DNA of 64,000 nt from Acidovorax sp. (GCA_031277855.1 JAITLO010000013.1:47278-111277), one strand, 5' to 3'; shown: positions 28,392 through 38,990, numbered from the stretch's first letter. Notes: generated by a model from the letters alone, not told the origin. Numbers and translations: made by a program.

Positions 28392-29270
28392 ATGTCGACC
28401 AACCTGCACCCCATGCTCAACGTGGCCATCAAGGCCGCCCGCGCCGCTGGCGCTCTCATCAACCGCGCAGCCCTCGATGTGGAGAACGTGCGCGTAGCGC
28501 AAAAGCAGGTCAATGACTTTGTGACCGAGGTGGACCAAGCCTCCGAGCGCACCATCATCGAAACCCTGCTGGGTGCCTATCCCCAGCACGGCATCCTGGC
28601 TGAAGAGTCCGGCAAGGAATACGGCAACCCCAATTCCGACCACATCTGGATCATCGATCCCCTGGATGGCACCACCAACTTCATTCACGGCTTCCCCGTG
28701 TACTGCGTGAGCATTGCCCTGTCGTACAAGGGCAAGATCGAACACGCCGTGGTGTATGACCCCAGCCGCAATGACTTGTTCACCGCCACCCGTGGCCGTG
28801 GCGCCTTCCTGAACGAGCGCCGCATCCGCGTCTCCAAGCGCGCCCAGCTCAAGGACTGCCTGGTCTCCACCGGCTTCCCCTTCCGCCCCGGCGACAATCT
28901 GCGTCAGTACCTGCAGATGTTTGCCGACGTGACCGAGCGCGTGGCCGGCGTGCGCCGCCCCGGCTCCGCCGCGCTGGACCTGGCCTATGTGGCCGCCGGC
29001 TTTACCGATGGTTTCTTTGAAACTGGCCTGTCCATCTGGGACATCGCCGCCGGCAGCCTGCTGGTGACCGAAGCCGGTGGCCTGGTGGGCAACTTCACCG
29101 GCGAGGCCGACTTCCTGGAGCAGCGCGAATGCCTGGCCGGCAATCCCCGCGCCTATGGCCAATTGGTGGGCATTTTGGGCAAGTACAGCAAGTTTGCCGG
29201 TGTTGGCGACAAGATGAGCGTGCAAGCCTGCTTGAAGCAAAGCGCCGCCGAGCAGGACGCCGCGGAATAA
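28392..29270 (+). CDS. suhB: Inositol-1-monophosphatase (SuhB-like)
   Basis: A 292-residue Mg-dependent phosphatase of the inositol monophosphatase family, longer than E. coli SuhB (267) at the C terminus. Metal and catalytic motifs are complete: ILAEESG near residue 71, [18 protein letters not shown] near 87 and [19 protein letters not shown] near 214. The N-terminal [20 protein letters not shown] fits the family, so ATG 28392 is chosen. In E. coli SuhB also joins the rRNA antitermination complex; whether it does here is unknown. A strong terminator follows at 29303. Confidence 0.92.
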   Translation: MSTNLHPMLNVAIKAARAAGALINRAALDVENVRVAQKQVNDFVTEVDQASERTIIETLLGAYPQHGILAEESGKEYGNPNSDHIWIIDPLDGTTNFIHGFPVYCVSIALSYKGKIEHAVVYDPSRNDLFTATRGRGAFLNERRIRVSKRAQLKDCLVSTGFPFRPGDNLRQYLQMFADVTERVAGVRRPGSAALDLAYVAAGFTDGFFETGLSIWDIAAGSLLVTEAGGLVGNFTGEADFLEQRECLAGNPRAYGQLVGILGKYSKFAGVGDKMSVQACLKQSAAEQDAAE

Positions 29271-29302
29271 ATCCGCAGCTGCGCAGCGCGCACGGTGTCG
29301 AC

Positions 29303-29332
29303 ACAAGGAGCCCATGGGCTCCTTGTTTTTTG
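29303..29332 (+). terminator. Intrinsic terminator after suhB
   Basis: An 11-bp perfect stem ACAAGGAGCCC/GGGCTCCTTGT with a 2-base loop, followed by a run of T. It ends the suhB transcript 33 nt after the stop. Confidence 0.9.
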
Positions 29333-29425
29333 CCCGCTGCACATGGCTCTCCACCGTTTGCACATATTGGCCTTCGATAATTCCCGATCGGCCCGCAAGC
29401 ACCGGGTGCTATTGCATGAATCGAC

Positions 29426-30550
29426 ATGGCTTCTTTCTTTGAGTTCTTCAGCCAGCACTGGCAGCTGGCCATCGACGGGGTGAGCACACAGGCCGTGGTG
29501 CCGGTGGTACAGGCCCTGGACATTGCGCAGGCGGCCGGAGATCCGCGCGAGATCGCCGAAGCCGTATTGATTGCGGCCATCCAGTTGCTGTTGATTGCGG
29601 GTGTGATGCGCCCGCTGGAAAGCCTGCTGCCGGCCGAACGCTGGCAGGACCGGCGCCTGACCACAGTGGACCGCAACTTCACACTGCTGATGCTGCTAGG
29701 CCTGTTTCCGCTGTTCAGCTTTCTGGTGCTGATGCCGTTTGCGCAGTTACTGGGCGCAGGCCCTGCGACCAGCGAAGCCAGCGGCCTCAAGGCCCTGGTG
29801 CCATGGTTTGAAGACCACCCCTATGTGCTGTTTGCCGTGTATTACCTGGTGTATGACTGCGCCTACTACTGGATACACCGCGCCCAGCATGTCCTGCCCT
29901 GGTGGTGGGCCATGCACAGCATGCACCACAGCCAGCGCCAGATGAGCTGCTGGACCAATGACCGCAGCAATTACCTGGATGGCATGCTGCAATCCATCAT
30001 CCTGGCCTGCGTGGCCCTGGCCATGGGCGTAGAGCCCGCGGAGTTCGCGCTGCTGACGCTGCTCAGCGAACTGGTGCAGAACTTCTCGCACGCCAATGTG
30101 GCGCTGCGCCTGGGCTGGCTGGGCAAGGTGGGCGAGCGCCTGTTGATAGGCCCGCGTTTTCACCGCAACCACCACATGCTGCGCGATGCCCAGCGGCCCG
30201 AGCGCCACAACTGCAACTTTGGCCAGGTCCTGCCCTGGTGGGACCAGCTCTTTGGCACCGCGCTCTACCACGATGAAACCATGCGCCCCACGGGCGTGGG
30301 CGACCCTGTGGTGGATGCCGACAACGGCATGGGCGTGATTGCCATGCAGTGGTATACGCTGCAGCGCTTTTGGGGCGCGGTGCGCTGCCGCGCGGGCTGG
30401 CGCCTGGGGGATGTATCGTTCAGCGGGCCGGGTTACGCCCCCATTCACGACCAGGACCTGGAGGCACAGGCTTCTTCCTCCTTCGCTTCCCACCCAACGC
30501 CACCGCCCCTAGGCAGCAGTCCGGACGCCGGGCAGAAAACAGCCCACTAG
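29426..30550 (+). CDS. Sterol desaturase / fatty acid hydroxylase family membrane protein
   Basis: A 374-residue integral membrane di-iron oxygenase of the fatty acid hydroxylase superfamily. Membrane segments precede and separate the histidine clusters: HRAQH near residue 152, HSMHHS near 165, NFSHANV near 215 and FHRNHH near 245, which provide the iron ligands. The substrate cannot be told; bacterial members act on lipids, carotenoids or sterol-like molecules. The C-terminal 40 residues are Ser/Pro-rich and probably disordered. The gene is alone between terminators at 29303 and 30576. Confidence 0.85.
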   Translation: MASFFEFFSQHWQLAIDGVSTQAVVPVVQALDIAQAAGDPREIAEAVLIAAIQLLLIAGVMRPLESLLPAERWQDRRLTTVDRNFTLLMLLGLFPLFSFLVLMPFAQLLGAGPATSEASGLKALVPWFEDHPYVLFAVYYLVYDCAYYWIHRAQHVLPWWWAMHSMHHSQRQMSCWTNDRSNYLDGMLQSIILACVALAMGVEPAEFALLTLLSELVQNFSHANVALRLGWLGKVGERLLIGPRFHRNHHMLRDAQRPERHNCNFGQVLPWWDQLFGTALYHDETMRPTGVGDPVVDADNGMGVIAMQWYTLQRFWGAVRCRAGWRLGDVSFSGPGYAPIHDQDLEAQASSSFASHPTPPPLGSSPDAGQKTAH

Positions 30551-30575
30551 ACCCATAGCATCAGCTTCGCCCAAC

Positions 30576-30607
30576 AGCCGCCGCCCCCCCTGGTCCGGCG
30601 GCTTTTT
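30576..30607 (+). terminator. Intrinsic terminator after fatty acid hydroxylase gene
   Basis: An 8-bp stem AGCCGCCG/CGGCGGCT with a 12-nt C-rich loop and a T-run. It lies between convergent genes ending at 30550 and 30640. Confidence 0.85.
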
Positions 30608-30639
30608 GCTGGCCGCCACAATTTCCATCGCCAGCGCAG

Positions 30640-31650
30640 TCAATTGAACTGAATCACGAAGGAGGCGGCAGACTGCATGCTCCCCGGGCGCACGCTGTCG
30701 CTGTACCGGTAGTACTCGGCCTGAATGGGAATGCGGGCTCCGCTGCTGCCAATCTTTCCCAACGACACGCTTTCGTTGTCTGCAAAATAGCCATTCACAT
30801 AATTGGGGGCACTCAGCACAAAACCAAAACCTGAGGCATTACTCCCCTGGCCTTCATTCTGGGTTTTGAAGACCACATTCTTGCCCTGATAAGACGCCAT
30901 GCCATACATACCATTGATGCGAATGGAGGCTGTCATATCGCCAGAACAGGCTATATCCAGATAATCCTGCGCCTTGGTCTCCTGCTGGGAAAATCCAATC
31001 GAAGGAAAATTATCAATGGTGATGGTGGGCAAATCGATGTACAAATCCCGGTTGGTCACTTCGCAACTGGTAATGGCCTTGATATTGAACTTGGCCCGGT
31101 AGCTAAAACCACGTTGCTGGTTGGTCGGTGCCATGCGTATCGCCCCCAGATAATGTGCATTATCTCCTCCTTGCCAGTTATAAACCGGCTTGGGATTGTC
31201 CACCGCAGCATAAATACGCAGCGTGGAGCCCGTTGGCGTGGTCCACACCCCTTCATGCGGCTTTCTGGTCCCACCCTGGCTGAATGGAACTCCATCCCAT
31301 TCAAGGGTATAGACATAGTCTGCGCCACCAAAGAAAATATAGAAGGCTTCACGACCATCAATATTTCCATAATAGTTGGCCTTGCGACCATCCGGGCTGG
31401 AAAATGCATACAGCAACAGATCAGTTCCCGGATCACAATGGCCCACAGGGGTGTTGACGTTATATTCCCGATTGAAAGGGACCGATCCAATAAAGTCACC
31501 GGCCTTGGTATTACCTGTTACATCAAGCACCACCTCAGCCATCATCGTGCCGTGGTTGATACCGCCAGGAGCGCAGTCTGCAAATGCCCTGTGCACCATT
31601 CCCAGCGAAAAAAGCAGTATCCAAGGGAAATAGCGAAGCATTTTTCTCAT
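30640..31650 (-). CDS. Fimbrial tip adhesin / minor fimbrial subunit
   Basis: A 336-residue secreted fimbrial protein. A signal peptide (to about residue 25, FSLGMVHRAFA) is followed by an N-terminal domain of about 180 residues that is presumably the receptor-binding part. The C-terminal pilin domain (about 190-336) has the paired cysteines (SCEVTNRDLYIDLP and DIACSGDM) and ends AASFVIQFN, the donor-strand pattern of chaperone-usher subunits. ATG 31650 has AGGAGG at 7-nt spacing and overlaps the usher gene by 4 nt. The receptor is unknown. It is the last gene of the fimbrial operon. Confidence 0.82.
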   Translation of the reverse strand: MRKMLRYFPWILLFSLGMVHRAFADCAPGGINHGTMMAEVVLDVTGNTKAGDFIGSVPFNREYNVNTPVGHCDPGTDLLLYAFSSPDGRKANYYGNIDGREAFYIFFGGADYVYTLEWDGVPFSQGGTRKPHEGVWTTPTGSTLRIYAAVDNPKPVYNWQGGDNAHYLGAIRMAPTNQQRGFSYRAKFNIKAITSCEVTNRDLYIDLPTITIDNFPSIGFSQQETKAQDYLDIACSGDMTASIRINGMYGMASYQGKNVVFKTQNEGQGSNASGFGFVLSAPNYVNGYFADNESVSLGKIGSSGARIPIQAEYYRYSDSVRPGSMQSAASFVIQFN

Positions 31651-34112
31651 TCCAATTCCTCCTGATTTGGCAGGCATGCTGCATTCACCAGATACAGTCC
31701 ACCAGCCTTGTTGGCATGCTGAATATCAAAATCCATGCTGCAATGTTTCTCCAGGCCGTCGTGCAGCCAGGACAGTTCCAGCCTGCCCTTTTGGGTGGGC
31801 ATCACCATATAAACCTGGTTGAAGCCACTGGCCACAGAAACCGTGTCCGTATTCGCGATACGCGCCTTGGCACCTGTGGGAATCTCCTGGTTGTTCACCA
31901 CAAACAAGGTCTTATGGCCCAGGCGGGTCTCAAAGCGCGACAAGATCAGTGCCCCTTTGGTGGGGAAGAGATTGGTGACAACGTTGTTTTCGATCTCCAC
32001 ATTGTCGGGAATGGTGTCGGTCGACAGCGTCACCGTGTTGCTACGGAAAGCCCCCATGCCCGGAACAATGGCCAAACCCCAGCGATTGGTCTCAATCGAT
32101 GCCTGATTCTTCACCCGCACATTCTTGGCATCGGGCACCAAGACCAGGGCGTTGGACTCATGCAGTGAACGCGACATCACGGCCCCGTAAGGAGTGACCG
32201 TCAGCGCACCTGTTGCACCGAAACCCCAGTTGCGGTTGCCGCCACCGGTATAGGCATAGCTGGCATTCAGGTCACCCATATTGCTGCGGTAGGCGGTGTT
32301 CACCCCGCCATAAGCACCCATGCCATGGTTGCCATAGCCTTGATAGGCCCCCCAGGAAAGCTGGTTGTCCATGGCCGTACCACTCAGGCGCACACTCTGG
32401 TCCACATCCTGGTTCTGGTCACGGCTGGCCGAATAGCTGACCGAGGTATTGCTTCGGGTCTGGCCCGTCAGCAAGGACAAGGGAATGCTGGCCGTCACAG
32501 ACACCGAGCTGCCCGTGTTGCCACCAAAGCTCCACTCGTTGCTGTACTTGTTCACATACACGCCATAGGTGATGCTCTTGTACGACCCGTTGTAGCCCAG
32601 GCTATAGGAGATCGAGCTCTTGTTATTTTGCTGCTCATAGCGCGACATATTCAGGGACAGCGCCCCCAGGCCATTGGGCAATGTCTGGCTCAGCGCCAGA
32701 TTGAGCTGGGATTTTTCACGGTCCGAATCCGGCTGCATCACAGCCGAGCGAAAGCGGGCGAATCCATCATTCAGGCTGCGCGAATATGTCATGGACAGCA
32801 TGGTCGACGTTTCAAAGCCCTTGGCGTAGTTAAGCTTCAAGGCACTGCCCGACTCGGTCCTGCCATCCCACAGCTTATGGGAGGCACGGGTCAGATCGGT
32901 GGCCAAGGCCCCCCAGCTACCGAGGTTGGAGCCCACGCCCAACACCACTGCCTTGTAGTTTTGCGAAGCCTGCAAGCCGCTATAGACCGTGTGCTGCTCT
33001 GTCAGGCCATAGACCACTTCAAGCTGGTTGACATACTGGTTGGACACCGGCCCGGTGTCTTCTTGCAGGCGCCCGCTGCTGAAGCTGTATTTAAAGCGCC
33101 CCTTCTTTTCCATGATGGGAAGGGCCGCATAGGGAACAATCGAGGTCTTCACCACCCCATCAGCCTCACGCAGGCTGACCGTGAGATCGCCCCCCATGCT
33201 GGCAGGGTAGTAATCCGTGATTGCATAGGGGCCCGCAGGCACATTCGCCCGGTAAATGATGTTGCCGCTTTGCACCACGGTCAGCAGTGCATCCGTATTG
33301 GCAATACCCGAAATTGTTGGCACATAGCTGCGTTCGCTGGCAGAGCGCATTTGCTCGCTGCTTTGCAGCGATATGCCCCGCAGCTTCAGCGAATCAAACA
33401 TCGACGACGAGGAATAGGTATCGCCCAGCGATACCTCGCTGCGCAAAGACACCAGACTACGCGATGCACTGGTGTTGATATGGTTCCAGCTCAATTGATT
33501 GGTCCAGACCGAATAATTTTGCAAGCGCCAGGCCCCGATATTCACGCGAGGCCGCAGATTCAGATACTGGTTGGAGGAGCTATCCTGGGTGGTGTAGGAG
33601 GAAAAAGCATAGTTCATGGAAAAGTGGTTGACGCCGTTGTCCCACAGCTTTTCCTGGGCCTTCAACAGGCGCTTTTCATCCACATGAATCTGCGGCACGG
33701 TCAGATTCAGCGAACGGTTTTCCCAGTTGACAATAAAGTCCACATAGTCGAGCTTGCTGGAGTCCACACAAGACTGGTCTTCCCAGGCAAACTCCTCGGC
33801 ATTACCCAGCTTCAACCCCAGCTCGGTCAGCAACTCCTTGCTCAGGCAGGGGATCACCTGGCCTTGGTGCAGCACGAAATCCACTTCGCGCACCATGGCC
33901 AGCTTGCGGTTGATGTTCAGCCTGACTTCATAAACACCTGGCAAAAATTCGTTGTCTGCCAGGACCGCAATGCTTTCCTCGGTTTGCTGCGCCTCGCCAC
34001 CAATGCGCAGCAAATCGGCATGGAAGTACTCTTCTGCAAAAGCATGCTTTGCCATTGCGGCACATGCGAGCAGTACCACCGCTTGCAATTGATGTAATTT
34101 GAAATCCAACAT
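31647..34112 (-). CDS. Fimbrial outer-membrane usher (FimD/PapC family)
   Basis: An 821-residue usher that assembles and secretes fimbrial subunits through the outer membrane. It has a signal peptide (about 25 residues), an N-terminal chaperone-binding domain (EEYFHADLLRIGGEAQQTEE), the long beta-barrel with many aromatic alternating strands, a plug-domain region (VPAGPYAITDYYPASMGGDL near residue 290), and C-terminal domains ending in LEKHCSMDFDIQHANKAGGL. Length is typical. It overlaps the adhesin gene by 4 nt and lies 152 nt after the chaperone gene. The N-terminal domain is the best place to match the cognate chaperone. Confidence 0.93.
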   Translation of the reverse strand: MLDFKLHQLQAVVLLACAAMAKHAFAEEYFHADLLRIGGEAQQTEESIAVLADNEFLPGVYEVRLNINRKLAMVREVDFVLHQGQVIPCLSKELLTELGLKLGNAEEFAWEDQSCVDSSKLDYVDFIVNWENRSLNLTVPQIHVDEKRLLKAQEKLWDNGVNHFSMNYAFSSYTTQDSSSNQYLNLRPRVNIGAWRLQNYSVWTNQLSWNHINTSASRSLVSLRSEVSLGDTYSSSSMFDSLKLRGISLQSSEQMRSASERSYVPTISGIANTDALLTVVQSGNIIYRANVPAGPYAITDYYPASMGGDLTVSLREADGVVKTSIVPYAALPIMEKKGRFKYSFSSGRLQEDTGPVSNQYVNQLEVVYGLTEQHTVYSGLQASQNYKAVVLGVGSNLGSWGALATDLTRASHKLWDGRTESGSALKLNYAKGFETSTMLSMTYSRSLNDGFARFRSAVMQPDSDREKSQLNLALSQTLPNGLGALSLNMSRYEQQNNKSSISYSLGYNGSYKSITYGVYVNKYSNEWSFGGNTGSSVSVTASIPLSLLTGQTRSNTSVSYSASRDQNQDVDQSVRLSGTAMDNQLSWGAYQGYGNHGMGAYGGVNTAYRSNMGDLNASYAYTGGGNRNWGFGATGALTVTPYGAVMSRSLHESNALVLVPDAKNVRVKNQASIETNRWGLAIVPGMGAFRSNTVTLSTDTIPDNVEIENNVVTNLFPTKGALILSRFETRLGHKTLFVVNNQEIPTGAKARIANTDTVSVASGFNQVYMVMPTQKGRLELSWLHDGLEKHCSMDFDIQHANKAGGLYLVNAACLPNQEELE

Positions 34113-34264
34113 CCCCTCCCTCTACCCTATAGGACGGATATAAATACTTATATTTGATTACAAAGATTTTGATATCTTGGTCAGCACCAAACAGCGCACC
34201 TGTTAATATTTTTAACTCAGAAATTTTTGCACATTGCGCATACGCCGCCAGGAATCTTCAGATT

Positions 34265-34939
34265 TTAATCAACACCAACCTCATGATTCAGCGAAACGCC
34301 ATAATCATTGATGTAGTTCAACCGCACAATGCTTTTCGACTTTAAACTTTCCTTCAGTTCAATGCGTTCCGAGCTATGCGGAGCGATATATCCAGGGTTT
34401 TCCAGAACCTGCTCATTCACATAAACACCATTCAGATTTATATATACTGCACTGGGATTTTCCAACACCAGTTGCGTCCCCTCCACCGAGGCTTTTATTT
34501 TCTTCACTTCTTCCGCCATCTGCACATCAAGCAGTGCATTGGGGCGGTGAATCAGCTTGATTCTATTGACCAAAGAATAGCGCAGCACATTGGCACCATC
34601 CTTGGATGTGGGCTCCACAAATTTTATGTTGATCCAGTACAGAGACTCTCTGTCTGTAGGCTGCACACTGTTGCGAATGATCTGGATGGATTGCTTGGAA
34701 TCCCCCTTGAGCTTGAATAACGGAGCTACCGCCAGGAAATCCATGCTGTGCTTTCCATTGATGTCTTCTATCCAGGTCTGCACCAGATAATTTTTGCCCC
34801 CTTTATTCGCTACCGTGACCTGCTCACTTTTATTGTTTTCCTCATACACCAGGCGCGTGGTTTCCACAGAGAATGCGGCCAAGCTATTACCTATTCCTAC
34901 ACAAGCTGCAGCCATGAAAAACAATATTTTTTTAATCAT
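34265..34939 (-). CDS. Periplasmic fimbrial chaperone (PapD family)
   Basis: A 224-residue chaperone with a signal peptide (about 22 residues, ending SLAA). The first Ig-like domain contains FSVETTRLVYEENNKSEQVT and YLVQTWIEDINGKHSMDFLA, with SLYWINIKFVEP near residue 110 matching the PapD pattern. The second domain ends YINDYGVSLNHEVGVD. It delivers subunits to the usher. The start at 34939 is the first with a signal peptide directly after it; the frame is open upstream but passes through a terminator. It is clearly less GC-rich than non-fimbrial neighbours. Confidence 0.9.
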   Translation of the reverse strand: MIKKILFFMAAACVGIGNSLAAFSVETTRLVYEENNKSEQVTVANKGGKNYLVQTWIEDINGKHSMDFLAVAPLFKLKGDSKQSIQIIRNSVQPTDRESLYWINIKFVEPTSKDGANVLRYSLVNRIKLIHRPNALLDVQMAEEVKKIKASVEGTQLVLENPSAVYINLNGVYVNEQVLENPGYIAPHSSERIELKESLKSKSIVRLNYINDYGVSLNHEVGVD

Positions 34940-34977
34940 TCTGTATGCTCTCCTCTGAGTAAGCAAATTCTTGGAAC

Positions 34978-35001
34978 AAAAAAGGGCGGCATATGCCGCC
35001 C
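34978..35001 (-). terminator. Intrinsic terminator inside fimbrial operon, after fimA
   Basis: A perfect 18-bp palindrome GGGCGGCATATGCCGCCC at 34984-35001 followed, on the minus strand, by six T. It sits 45 nt after the major pilin gene and 39 nt before the chaperone start, so most transcripts should stop after fimA. Confidence 0.85.
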
Positions 35002-35046
35002 CGCGAGAGCCCGGTGGACCCGAAAACACGACGCGTGTTATTCGTT

Positions 35047-35607
35047 TTAATTATAGCTGATCGTATAATTAAAGTTACCATTCGCATCTCCTGGAGTCAC
35101 GGTATCAGCCAGACTCACATACTTTCCGACCAGTTCGATGGTAGCCTTATTGGTAGATGTGTCGATCGGATAGTTCTGCACCAGCTCAAAGTTCACTGGC
35201 TTGCTCATATCAGTCTTTCTGAAGAGCTGAATTCCGACATTGCCTGCAGTGTTAGAACCAGAATCCAGCTGAATCGTGTTGCTGCTTCCCGAAACAGTCG
35301 TCGCCTGTATCCGCATCTTCGCCTGACTCTTTCCCTCAGGGCAGTTGGACAATTCAAACTTCACTTGCCCATCCATACCAGCGCCACCAACGAGATCACC
35401 CGTTTTGGTGAAATCAGCCACCCCATAAGTCCCCATGCTTACGGTTGCATCCTTTGTACCCGGCTGACCATTGACCAGCACTTCACAGGTCGAAGCGATG
35501 ATCTTCCCCTTCATATAGACCTTGCCGGTGTTGGTCGATTGAGCGTGGGCCACGCCAGCGGCCAACAGAGCTACACAGATAACGGGCTTCAGAAAATAGG
35601 ACTTCAT
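35047..35607 (-). CDS. Major fimbrial subunit (type 1 pilin family)
   Basis: A 186-residue pilin. The signal peptide is about 22 residues (MKSYFLKPVICVALLAAGVA, then HA). The mature protein has the donor-strand N terminus TNTGKVYMKGKIIASTCEVL, disulphide cysteines at about 41 and 89, and the C-terminal strand NGNFNYTISYN with the penultimate Tyr typical of chaperone-usher pilins. ATG 35607 has AAGGAG upstream. It is the first gene of the operon and is followed by an internal terminator, consistent with high expression relative to assembly genes. Confidence 0.9.
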   Translation of the reverse strand: MKSYFLKPVICVALLAAGVAHAQSTNTGKVYMKGKIIASTCEVLVNGQPGTKDATVSMGTYGVADFTKTGDLVGGAGMDGQVKFELSNCPEGKSQAKMRIQATTVSGSSNTIQLDSGSNTAGNVGIQLFRKTDMSKPVNFELVQNYPIDTSTNKATIELVGKYVSLADTVTPGDANGNFNYTISYN

Positions 35608-36266
35608 GCTGACTCCTTGAAAACTTTAAATGGGAATTTATGCGTATATGTTCTTTGAATATCTTCAAAAAGATGTTTTGAAAACATATTCGTCAAACAT
35701 TAGCCCTTATGGTATAGATCCACTCAAAGCTCTTCTTTAGGATTTTTCCCAAAACCCAATACAAATTAGAAGTCAATACTCACAAACAAAAAATTAATGC
35801 CCCAAAGTTCGAAACAAGATATCCGAGTATTAGGATAAATCCCAAAAAATCAAATCAATTATTACTATGCCGTAATTCAAGCCATCGCCTGGCTTCAACT
35901 GGACTTCTTCAAAAAAGTAAGTACCCGCATTTGGCATTCAATTTGAGACCAAACGGTAAGAATAAGTTCTGAAAAATCTGGAAGCAAGGCCTGAATATGG
36001 TGTGCTCCAGTCAGGACCGAAACCGGCACGCGAATCGATGCGACAACGCAGCAAACGCGTGAAGAAGCACGGCATGAACGCTTTCGCAGACAAGGCCTTG
36101 GTTCGTCGACTGGACATCCTCCAGCAACGCCCCGGTATTGCCATCCGGGATAATGGCCGGCTGATCCCCCACGCGCGCGCAGGCGCTGCGCGTGGCACGG
36201 CACATGACGCCCGCCCACCCGGTCCAGGTCAGCGCCTCGTCTTGAGGCCCCAGCTGAGCCCTTCTG
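35608..36266. other. Upstream region of fimbrial operon and mutS
   Basis: 659 nt. From 35608 to about 35950 it is AT-rich and must contain the fimA promoter and any phase or regulatory sites; I see no invertible repeat pair. From about 35985 to 36266 the base composition switches abruptly to GC-rich. Short open frames exist there on both strands (for example plus 36038-36367 and minus 35895-36302), but none resembles a known protein. The mutS promoter should also lie here. Confidence 0.5.
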
Positions 36267-38981
36267 GTGAGCGCAAGTCCCCCAAGGAATTCCACTTTGC
36301 ACAGCCCGGCACCCACCTCTACCGATACCCAGAACGAAAGCCCCAAGCCCGCCGGCTCGCCCTATGACGCGCCGCTATCAGCCCACACGCCCATGATGGC
36401 CCAGTATCTGACAATCAAAGCGGACTACCCAGACACCCTGGTGCTCTACCGCATGGGCGACTTCTACGAGCTGTTCTGGGAAGACGCCGAAAAAGCCGCC
36501 CGCCTGCTGGACATCACCCAGACCACACGCGGCCAGTCCGCCGGTTTTCCGGTGGCCATGGCCGGCGTGCCGTTTCACGCGCTGGAAAGCTATCTGGGTC
36601 GCCTGATCAAGATGGGCGAATCGGTGGCCATTTGCGAACAGGTGGGCGAGGTCGGTGCCAGCAAGGGCCCGGTGGAGCGCAAGGTGGTGCGCGTGGTCAC
36701 ACCCGGCACTATCACCGACAGCGAGCTGCTGAACGACAAGCAAGAGGCCATGCTGCTGGCCCTGCACACCGCAGGCCGCCAGCGCTGCGGCCTGGCCTGG
36801 TTGAGCGTGACCCAGGGCCGCATCCACATGGCCGAATGCGGCGCCGACGAACTGGGCGCCTGGCTGGCCCGCATCAACCCCAGCGAGGTGCTGTACAGCG
36901 CCGGCGTGACCGAGCGCTTTGAAAAAGGGCTGTATGCCTTGCGCCAATCCGGCAGCCTGGCCGCGCCGCTGACACCCCGGCCCGACTGGCAATTCGACAG
37001 CGGCCTGGGCAAGCGCAAGCTGCTGGAGCAACTGGGCAGTGCCAACCTCAACGCCTGGCATGCCGAAGACCTGCCCCTGGCCCATGCCGCCTGCGCCGCG
37101 CTGCTGAGCTATGCCGAGCACACCCAGGGCCGCAGCCTCACCCATTTGCACAGCATCCAGGTGCAGCGCGACGACGAGCTCATCGCCCTGCCCCCGGCCA
37201 CCTGCCGCAATCTGGAGCTGGTCAAGACCCTGCGCGGCGAAGACAGCCCCACCTTGTTCGCCCTGCTGGACACCTGCATGACCGGCATGGGCAGCCGCCT
37301 GCTCAAGCACTGGCTGCTGGAGCCTCGCCGCGACCGCAGCCAGGCCCAGGCCCGCTTGCAAGCCACCCAGGTGCTGCGCGGCCAGGGCAGCGGCACAGCG
37401 CCCTGGCAAAGCCTGCGCGACGCCATGAAGGGCGTCAGCGATGTGGAACGCATCACCGCCCGCACCGCCCTGCGCCAGGTACGCCCGCGCGAGCTGGTGG
37501 CCCTGGGCAAGACGCTACACAAAGCGCAGCAGCTGGCGCTGTCTGGCAATGCGCCTTCCGACTATTTGAACCAGATTTTTGCCGACCTGGTGCCGCCCGA
37601 GGGCTGTGCCGAACTGCTGACCCGCGCCATTCAAGAGGAGCCCGCCGCCCTGGTGCGCGACGGCGGCGTGATTGCCACCGGCTTTGATGCCGAGTTGGAC
37701 GAGCTGCGCGCCATACAGGACAACTGCGACGGCTTTTTGCTGGAGCTGGAAGCCAAGGAAAAACTGCTCACCGGCATTCCCAATCTGCGCGTGCAATTCA
37801 ACAAGGTGCACGGCTTCTATATCGAGATCACCAACAGCTATCGCGATCAGGTGCCCGAGCGCTACCGCCGCCGCCAGACGCTGAAGAACGCCGAGCGCTA
37901 CATCACCCCCGAGCTCAAGGCCTTTGAAGACAAGGCCTTGTCCGCCCAGGAGCGCGCGCTGCAACGTGAAAAGCTGTTGTACGAACAGGTGCTGGACCAG
38001 TTGCAACCCCATGTGGCCGGCCTCACCCGCGTGGCCCAGGCCCTGGCCGCGCTCGATGTGCTGTGCACCCTGGCCGAGCGCAGCCTGACGCTGCAGTGGT
38101 GCGCCCCCGAGTTCACGCAGATTCCCTGCATCGAAATCGAAGCCGGCCGCCACCCCGTGGTGGAGGCACGCATGGCCGAGACCTCCAGCGGCAGCTTCAT
38201 TCCCAACCACACCCAGCTGGGCAGCAACACCCGCATGCAGATCATCACCGGCCCCAATATGGGCGGTAAGTCGACCTATATGCGCCAGGTGGCCTTGATC
38301 GTGCTGCTGGCCAGCATGGGCAGCCATGTGCCGGCCGCACGCTGCTTGCTGGGGCCCATCGACGCCATCCACACCCGCATTGGCGCGGCCGACGACCTGG
38401 CCAATGCCCAGTCCACCTTCATGATGGAGATGACCGAGGCCGCGCAGATTCTGCACGCCGCCACACCCCACTCCCTGGTGCTGATGGACGAGATTGGCCG
38501 TGGCACCAGCACCTTTGACGGCCTGGCCCTGGCCAGCGGCATTGCCACCCAGTTGCACGACAAAACCAAGGCCTTCACCCTGTTTGCCACCCACTACTTT
38601 GAGCTGACCGACCTGCCCGCCAAGGCCAGGGCCGCCATCAATGTGCACGTGGGCGCGGCCGAGGCCGGCACCGACATCGTCTTCCTGCACGAGATCCAGC
38701 CCGGCCCCGCCAGCCGCAGCTACGGTATCCACGTGGCCAAGCTGGCCGGCATGCCCGCCGGCGTGCTCAACCACGCCCGCCATGCCCTCACCACACTGGA
38801 AGAGCGCGCCAACGAAGACCGCCTGCAGGTGGACCTGTTCCAGGCCCCGCCCACAGCCGACAGCGATCTGGGCGCCAGCCCCATCGATGCGGCACTGGCC
38901 CAGATCAACCCCGACGCACTCAGCCCGCGCGAGGCGCTGGAGGCGCTGTATCAGCTGAAAAAGCTGGCGCAACGCACTTGA
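36267..38981 (+). CDS. mutS: DNA mismatch repair protein MutS
   Basis: About 904 residues. The ATPase recognises mismatches and recruits MutL. Seen: the mismatch-reading motif [20 protein letters not shown] near residue 60 (Phe-x-Glu), connector and lever domains, Walker [19 protein letters not shown] near 670, Walker [20 protein letters not shown] near 745, and [11 protein letters not shown] near 780. The start is uncertain. The conserved HTPMMAQYL means the protein must begin upstream of the Met pair at 36393, leaving GTG 36267 or TTG 36297. The N-terminal 40 residues are Ser/Pro-rich in either case. Confidence 0.96.
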   Translation: MSASPPRNSTLHSPAPTSTDTQNESPKPAGSPYDAPLSAHTPMMAQYLTIKADYPDTLVLYRMGDFYELFWEDAEKAARLLDITQTTRGQSAGFPVAMAGVPFHALESYLGRLIKMGESVAICEQVGEVGASKGPVERKVVRVVTPGTITDSELLNDKQEAMLLALHTAGRQRCGLAWLSVTQGRIHMAECGADELGAWLARINPSEVLYSAGVTERFEKGLYALRQSGSLAAPLTPRPDWQFDSGLGKRKLLEQLGSANLNAWHAEDLPLAHAACAALLSYAEHTQGRSLTHLHSIQVQRDDELIALPPATCRNLELVKTLRGEDSPTLFALLDTCMTGMGSRLLKHWLLEPRRDRSQAQARLQATQVLRGQGSGTAPWQSLRDAMKGVSDVERITARTALRQVRPRELVALGKTLHKAQQLALSGNAPSDYLNQIFADLVPPEGCAELLTRAIQEEPAALVRDGGVIATGFDAELDELRAIQDNCDGFLLELEAKEKLLTGIPNLRVQFNKVHGFYIEITNSYRDQVPERYRRRQTLKNAERYITPELKAFEDKALSAQERALQREKLLYEQVLDQLQPHVAGLTRVAQALAALDVLCTLAERSLTLQWCAPEFTQIPCIEIEAGRHPVVEARMAETSSGSFIPNHTQLGSNTRMQIITGPNMGGKSTYMRQVALIVLLASMGSHVPAARCLLGPIDAIHTRIGAADDLANAQSTFMMEMTEAAQILHAATPHSLVLMDEIGRGTSTFDGLALASGIATQLHDKTKAFTLFATHYFELTDLPAKARAAINVHVGAAEAGTDIVFLHEIQPGPASRSYGIHVAKLAGMPAGVLNHARHALTTLEERANEDRLQVDLFQAPPTADSDLGASPIDAALAQINPDALSPREALEALYQLKKLAQRT

Positions 38982-38990
38982 GCCCTTGGT

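Noticed and set aside
35608..35950. Invertible fim switch upstream of fimA
   Set aside because: I found no matching inverted repeat pair flanking a promoter, and no recombinase gene nearby.
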